A DNA stretch of 8,483 nt. Origin: DAOTTW01 sp034437615. GTDB taxonomy: Bacteria; Chloroflexota; Anaerolineae; Aggregatilineales; Phototrophicaceae. A program made the translations under genes and the position numbers. Position 1 is the first letter of the stretch. Each line of letters opens with the position of its first letter. Positions 5,321 to 8,483 of the stretch are shown one piece after another. The notes beneath the pieces are model-generated. The model was not told where the DNA came from, did not search any database, and was given only the letters and a program-made list of their open reading frames with translations. The DNA lies in contig DAOTTW010000285.1 in assembly GCA_034437615.1 (NCBI GenBank), positions 1 to 8,483 on the forward strand, read 5' to 3'.

Positions 5321-8300
5321 ATGACAACCACACCCACCGAAACAACCGCTGCGCTTGACGACCTGCTCAACGACCTGATGCAGCCGCCGCGCATCCCACG
5401 AGCTACCTACAGACTACAATTCAACGCTGATTTCACATTTGCCGATGCGCAGGCATTGGTCGATTATCTCGATGCGCTTGGCATCAGCCATATCTACACG
5501 TCGCCGCTGTTCAAGCCGCGCACTGGCAGCACACACGGCTATGACATCGTTGATTACAACGAGTTCAACCCGGTGCTGGGGTCAGAGGCGGCCAGCGCAG
5601 CCGATGCCTTCAACGCGCTCAGCGCTGCACTGCGCGAGCGCGATATGGGCCTCATCCTGGATATTGTGCCGAACCACATGGGCGTAAACACCGAAAACGC
5701 CTGGTGGATGGATGTGCTTAAGCATGGCCCCGCGTCCGAGTATGCGCATTACTTCGATATTGACTGGCAACCACGCAACCGCGCACTCGATAACAAGGTG
5801 CTGCTGCCCATCTTGGGCGACCACTTCGGGCGCATCCTGGAAGCGGGCGAGCTACAGGTGGTCTACTGGCACGGTGATTTTTACGTGCATTACTACGAGC
5901 ATCAGTTGCCGCTGTCGCCGGATAGCTACGGCCTGATCTTGCGCATGGTGCGCCGCTACCTGCTAGAGCACAACCAGCACGAACCCTGGGTCGAGATGAG
6001 CCTCTCCAGCGTGATTCACTCGCTGGATTATATGCCGCACTTCGCCAGGCTGGACGACGAAAGCCTGACGGTGCGCCGCCGTGAACAGACGATTGTGCGC
6101 TGGCGCTTGCTGGAATTGTTCGATAAGAGCGCAGCCTTTCGGGATGCACAGGCCGCCGCAATCGCAGAACTGAACGGCCATCCTGATGACCCCAGCAGCT
6201 ACGACCCGCTAGACGACATCCTACAAGCGCAACCTTATCGGCTGTCATACTGGCGCGTGGCCACCGACGAAATTAACTATCGCCGCTTCTTCGACATCAA
6301 CGACATGGCCGCTGTACGCATCGAAGCGCCCGATGTCTTTGCGGATACGCATCGGCTGGCCCTGCGCTTGATCGCAGAGGGCCGCGTGAACGGGCTGCGT
6401 GTGGATCATCCAGACGGCCTGTGGAACCCCGAAGGTTACTTCTGGGAGCTACAAGAGGCTTACCTGAGCGCGTGCATCGCGCATGAACTGGGTGCAGAAG
6501 CCGCCCGGCTCGCCCCTGTGCGGGATCGGCTGCATACGCTGCGCCAGACGCAACCGGAGCGCGCTGAATGGCCGCTGTATGTGCTGGTGGAGAAAATTTT
6601 ATCCAGCACGGAGCCACTGCCCTACGATTGGGCGGTACACGGCACGACAGGCTATGACTTCATGTATGCGGTCAATAACCTGTTCGTGGATATGCAGCAC
6701 GAGGACAGCATCAACACCCTGTACACGGATTTCATCGCTACCCCGCTGGCATTTGCTGAATTGATCGACTACACCAAGAAGCAGGTGATGTCGCAATCGC
6801 TGACCAGTGAGATTGAATCACGCGCCGCCGAGTTAGATCGCCTGGTAGAGCGCCACCGCCGCTATCAGGGCTTCACGCGCAACAGCATCGCCTACGGCCT
6901 GAGCGAGATTATCGCCGCGCTGCCCATCTACCGCACCTACATCAGCGGCCCCACCAACGTAGACGAGCGCGACCAGACTTACATCGAAGCCGCCGTCGAA
7001 GTGGCCAAAACACGCAACCCCATGACGCCCAACAGCGTCTTTGACTTCCTGCGCGATGTCCTGCTATTCCGTAATTGGCAGGACTTCGATGAGGACACCC
7101 GCGCCGATTTGCGCGAATTCGTCATGAAATTCCAGCAGATCACCGGGCCAGTCATGGCCAAAAGCGTCGAAGATACCGCCTTCTACATCTACAACCGCAT
7201 GACCTCACTCAATGAGGTCGGTGGCCACCCGGAGCGCTTCGGCGCAAGCGTGCAGGATTTTCATGAGCATAACCAGCACAAAGCCTTTCCCTATGCCATG
7301 CTGAGCACCTCCACGCATGACACCAAACGCAGCGAAGATGTGCGGATGCGCATCAGCGTGCTAAGCGAAGTGCCGGACCAGTGGGCGCTGATGCTGACGC
7401 AGTGGGCGACCATCAACGAGGCGCTGAAAACCATCGTCAATGGGCAACCTGCGCCCACCGCCAACGACGAATACCTGCTGTATCAAACGCTGATCGGCAG
7501 CTATCCCTCCGTTGCGCTGGATGAGACCGAGATGCAGACGTATATCGAGCGCATCGAGGCTTACATGCTGAAGGCCATCAACGAGGCCAAGCAGAATAGC
7601 AACTGGGTCAACCCGAACGAAGCCTATGCGCAGGCCGTGCGCGATTTTGTGCGCTCTGTGCTGACGAACCCCGCCTTTCGTGATGCCTTCGAGCCGTTTC
7701 AGCGCTGGGTGGCGTATTTCGGGCGCTTCAATTCGCTCTCACAGACCTTGCTGAAGCTGACAGCGCGGGGCATACCGGATATTTACCAGGGCAACGAGCT
7801 ATGGGATTTCAGCATGGTAGACCCCGACAACCGCCGCCCGGTGGATTTTGTGCGCCGCCACGCCATCCTGACGGACATCCAGCAGAACGAGCGCGGCAGC
7901 CGGCAGGATTTTGCATCCGCGCTGCTGGTGGACGCCGAAAATGGCGCGATCAAGCTGTATACCACCTATCGCACGCTGAGCTACCGCCGGCAGCACGAAG
8001 CGCTGTTCCGTGAGGGCGACTACATCCCATTGGCGGTGCATGGCGAACGATCCGAGCATGTGTGCGCCTTTATCCGCCAATATACCTGGGTGGACGAGGG
8101 CGCAGCGCCAGAGGCAGCCCAGACACAGGCCGCGCTTATCATGGTGCCGCGCTTGCCTGTCGGTTTGGTGGATGCAGAGAGCAAGCCGCCGCTTGGCCCG
8201 GATGTGTGGCGCGATACGCGGGTACTGCTGCCGGATAGCCTGCCGGATAAGCTGCGTAATATCTTCACGCATGAGACGCCACAGGTGAAAGCCCACGACG

Positions 8301-8368
8301 CAGCACGGGTGCTATACGTCGGGGATGTGCTGACGCTGTATCCGCTGGCGCTGCTGACGGCGCAGTAG
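5321..8368 (+). CDS. treY: Maltooligosyltrehalose synthase
   Basis: This GH13-family enzyme (EC 5.4.99.15) isomerises the reducing-end alpha-1,4 bond of malto-oligosaccharides to alpha-1,1, making maltooligosyltrehalose, from which TreZ releases trehalose. In its 1015 residues the TreY opening is PRATYRLQFNADFTF (26-40), with SPLFKPRTGSTHGYD (61-75). GLILDIVPNHMGV (110-122) is GH13 region I. FFDINDMAAVRIE (323-335) follows. NGLRVDHPDGLWNPEGYF (357-374) carries the likely nucleophile Asp362, and LVEKIL (422-427) carries the likely acid/base Glu424. STHDTKRSEDVR (664-675) carries Asp667, and GIPDIYQGNELWDFSMVDPD (817-836) is the C-terminal family block. The length is at the long end for the family. 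The ATG at 5321 has no close Shine-Dalgarno (AGGA is 15 bases away). Met20 is an alternative start, since many TreY proteins begin near the PRATYRLQ block. No treZ or treX lies in the window. Probably cytoplasmic. Confidence 0.95.
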   Translation: MTTTPTETTAALDDLLNDLMQPPRIPRATYRLQFNADFTFADAQALVDYLDALGISHIYTSPLFKPRTGSTHGYDIVDYNEFNPVLGSEAASAADAFNALSAALRERDMGLILDIVPNHMGVNTENAWWMDVLKHGPASEYAHYFDIDWQPRNRALDNKVLLPILGDHFGRILEAGELQVVYWHGDFYVHYYEHQLPLSPDSYGLILRMVRRYLLEHNQHEPWVEMSLSSVIHSLDYMPHFARLDDESLTVRRREQTIVRWRLLELFDKSAAFRDAQAAAIAELNGHPDDPSSYDPLDDILQAQPYRLSYWRVATDEINYRRFFDINDMAAVRIEAPDVFADTHRLALRLIAEGRVNGLRVDHPDGLWNPEGYFWELQEAYLSACIAHELGAEAARLAPVRDRLHTLRQTQPERAEWPLYVLVEKILSSTEPLPYDWAVHGTTGYDFMYAVNNLFVDMQHEDSINTLYTDFIATPLAFAELIDYTKKQVMSQSLTSEIESRAAELDRLVERHRRYQGFTRNSIAYGLSEIIAALPIYRTYISGPTNVDERDQTYIEAAVEVAKTRNPMTPNSVFDFLRDVLLFRNWQDFDEDTRADLREFVMKFQQITGPVMAKSVEDTAFYIYNRMTSLNEVGGHPERFGASVQDFHEHNQHKAFPYAMLSTSTHDTKRSEDVRMRISVLSEVPDQWALMLTQWATINEALKTIVNGQPAPTANDEYLLYQTLIGSYPSVALDETEMQTYIERIEAYMLKAINEAKQNSNWVNPNEAYAQAVRDFVRSVLTNPAFRDAFEPFQRWVAYFGRFNSLSQTLLKLTARGIPDIYQGNELWDFSMVDPDNRRPVDFVRRHAILTDIQQNERGSRQDFASALLVDAENGAIKLYTTYRTLSYRRQHEALFREGDYIPLAVHGERSEHVCAFIRQYTWVDEGAAPEAAQTQAALIMVPRLPVGLVDAESKPPLGPDVWRDTRVLLPDSLPDKLRNIFTHETPQVKAHDAARVLYVGDVLTLYPLALLTAQ

Positions 8369-8380
8369 CAATCATCAGCG

Positions 8381-8483
8381 CTATACGGCCTCACTCGGAT
8401 GCTTGGCGGCAAGCTGTTCAGCCATGTCAGCGCGTCCGCTTTGCCGCAGGCGTTGCAGATAAGCAGGCAGTTCGCCGCGTGTG
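8381..8483 (-). CDS. Unidentified protein, C-terminal end only
   Basis: On the minus strand an open frame enters from the right edge and ends at TAG (8381-8383). It gives 33 residues, ending GRADMAEQLAAKHPSEAV. The composition (Leu, Arg, Gln, Ala; helix-forming) and codon use look like a real gene end. It is convergent with treY and starts 12 bases past the treY stop. The family cannot be named from this tail. Confidence 0.5.
   Translation of the reverse strand, partial: TRGELPAYLQRLRQSGRADMAEQLAAKHPSEAV

Noticed and set aside
5718..6248. A 176-residue open frame on the minus strand inside treY
   Set aside because: It lies wholly antisense to a well-supported TreY frame, and its Arg/Ser/Pro-rich make-up is typical of a shadow of GC-rich coding DNA. 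The same applies to the minus-strand frames at 6297-6617, 7799-8296 and 8020-8412.
1..8483. tRNA, rRNA, riboswitch or phage attachment site
   Set aside because: No cloverleaf with a TTC-A-A type T-loop, rRNA segment or known riboswitch core was seen on either strand. This was judged by eye only.

Overview
This window looks like chromosomal DNA from a moderately GC-rich, free-living bacterium. A member of the Chloroflexota (Anaerolineae-like) is the best guess. The reasons are a long TreY-type trehalose enzyme, a Uma2-family nuclease gene, a four-helix-bundle (23S rRNA intervening-sequence type) gene, split UxaA-family genes, and many 'GTAGGG...' palindromic repeats between genes. The assignment is inference from gene style; there is no rRNA or other marker gene in the window.

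Layout. (1) Positions 1-1906, plus strand: the end of a UxaA-family SAF-domain (small subunit) gene and, after about 600 bases, its catalytic large-subunit partner. The space between them holds a four-helix-bundle gene bracketed by short inverted repeats. That gene is itself broken by a ~130-bp palindromic element flanked by a perfect 10-bp direct repeat, TTAGCCATTT. This is a nested insertion. (2) Positions 1935-1983: a large compound palindrome between convergent genes. (3) Positions 1986-4479, minus strand: a likely three-gene cluster. It holds two paralogous septin-superfamily GTPases resembling the Toc34/AIG1 group, followed by a 90-residue two-helix membrane protein. (4) Positions 4641-5219, plus: a Uma2-family (DUF820) putative endonuclease, divergent from the GTPases. 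(5) Positions 5321-8368, plus: a 1015-residue maltooligosyltrehalose synthase (TreY). (6) Positions 8381-8483, minus: the tail of an unidentified gene convergent with treY.

How the parts fit. The two UxaA pieces are expected to form one sugar-acid (or related hydroxy-acid) dehydratase. TreY converts the reducing end of malto-oligosaccharides to a trehalosyl end and normally works with TreZ, which is not seen here. The GTPase pair plus the membrane protein is the least familiar unit and the best candidate for an undescribed system, perhaps acting at the membrane. Palindromic repeats of one style occur at five places, mostly just after stop codons. One of them sits in a gene with a target-site duplication, so at least that one arrived as an insertion.
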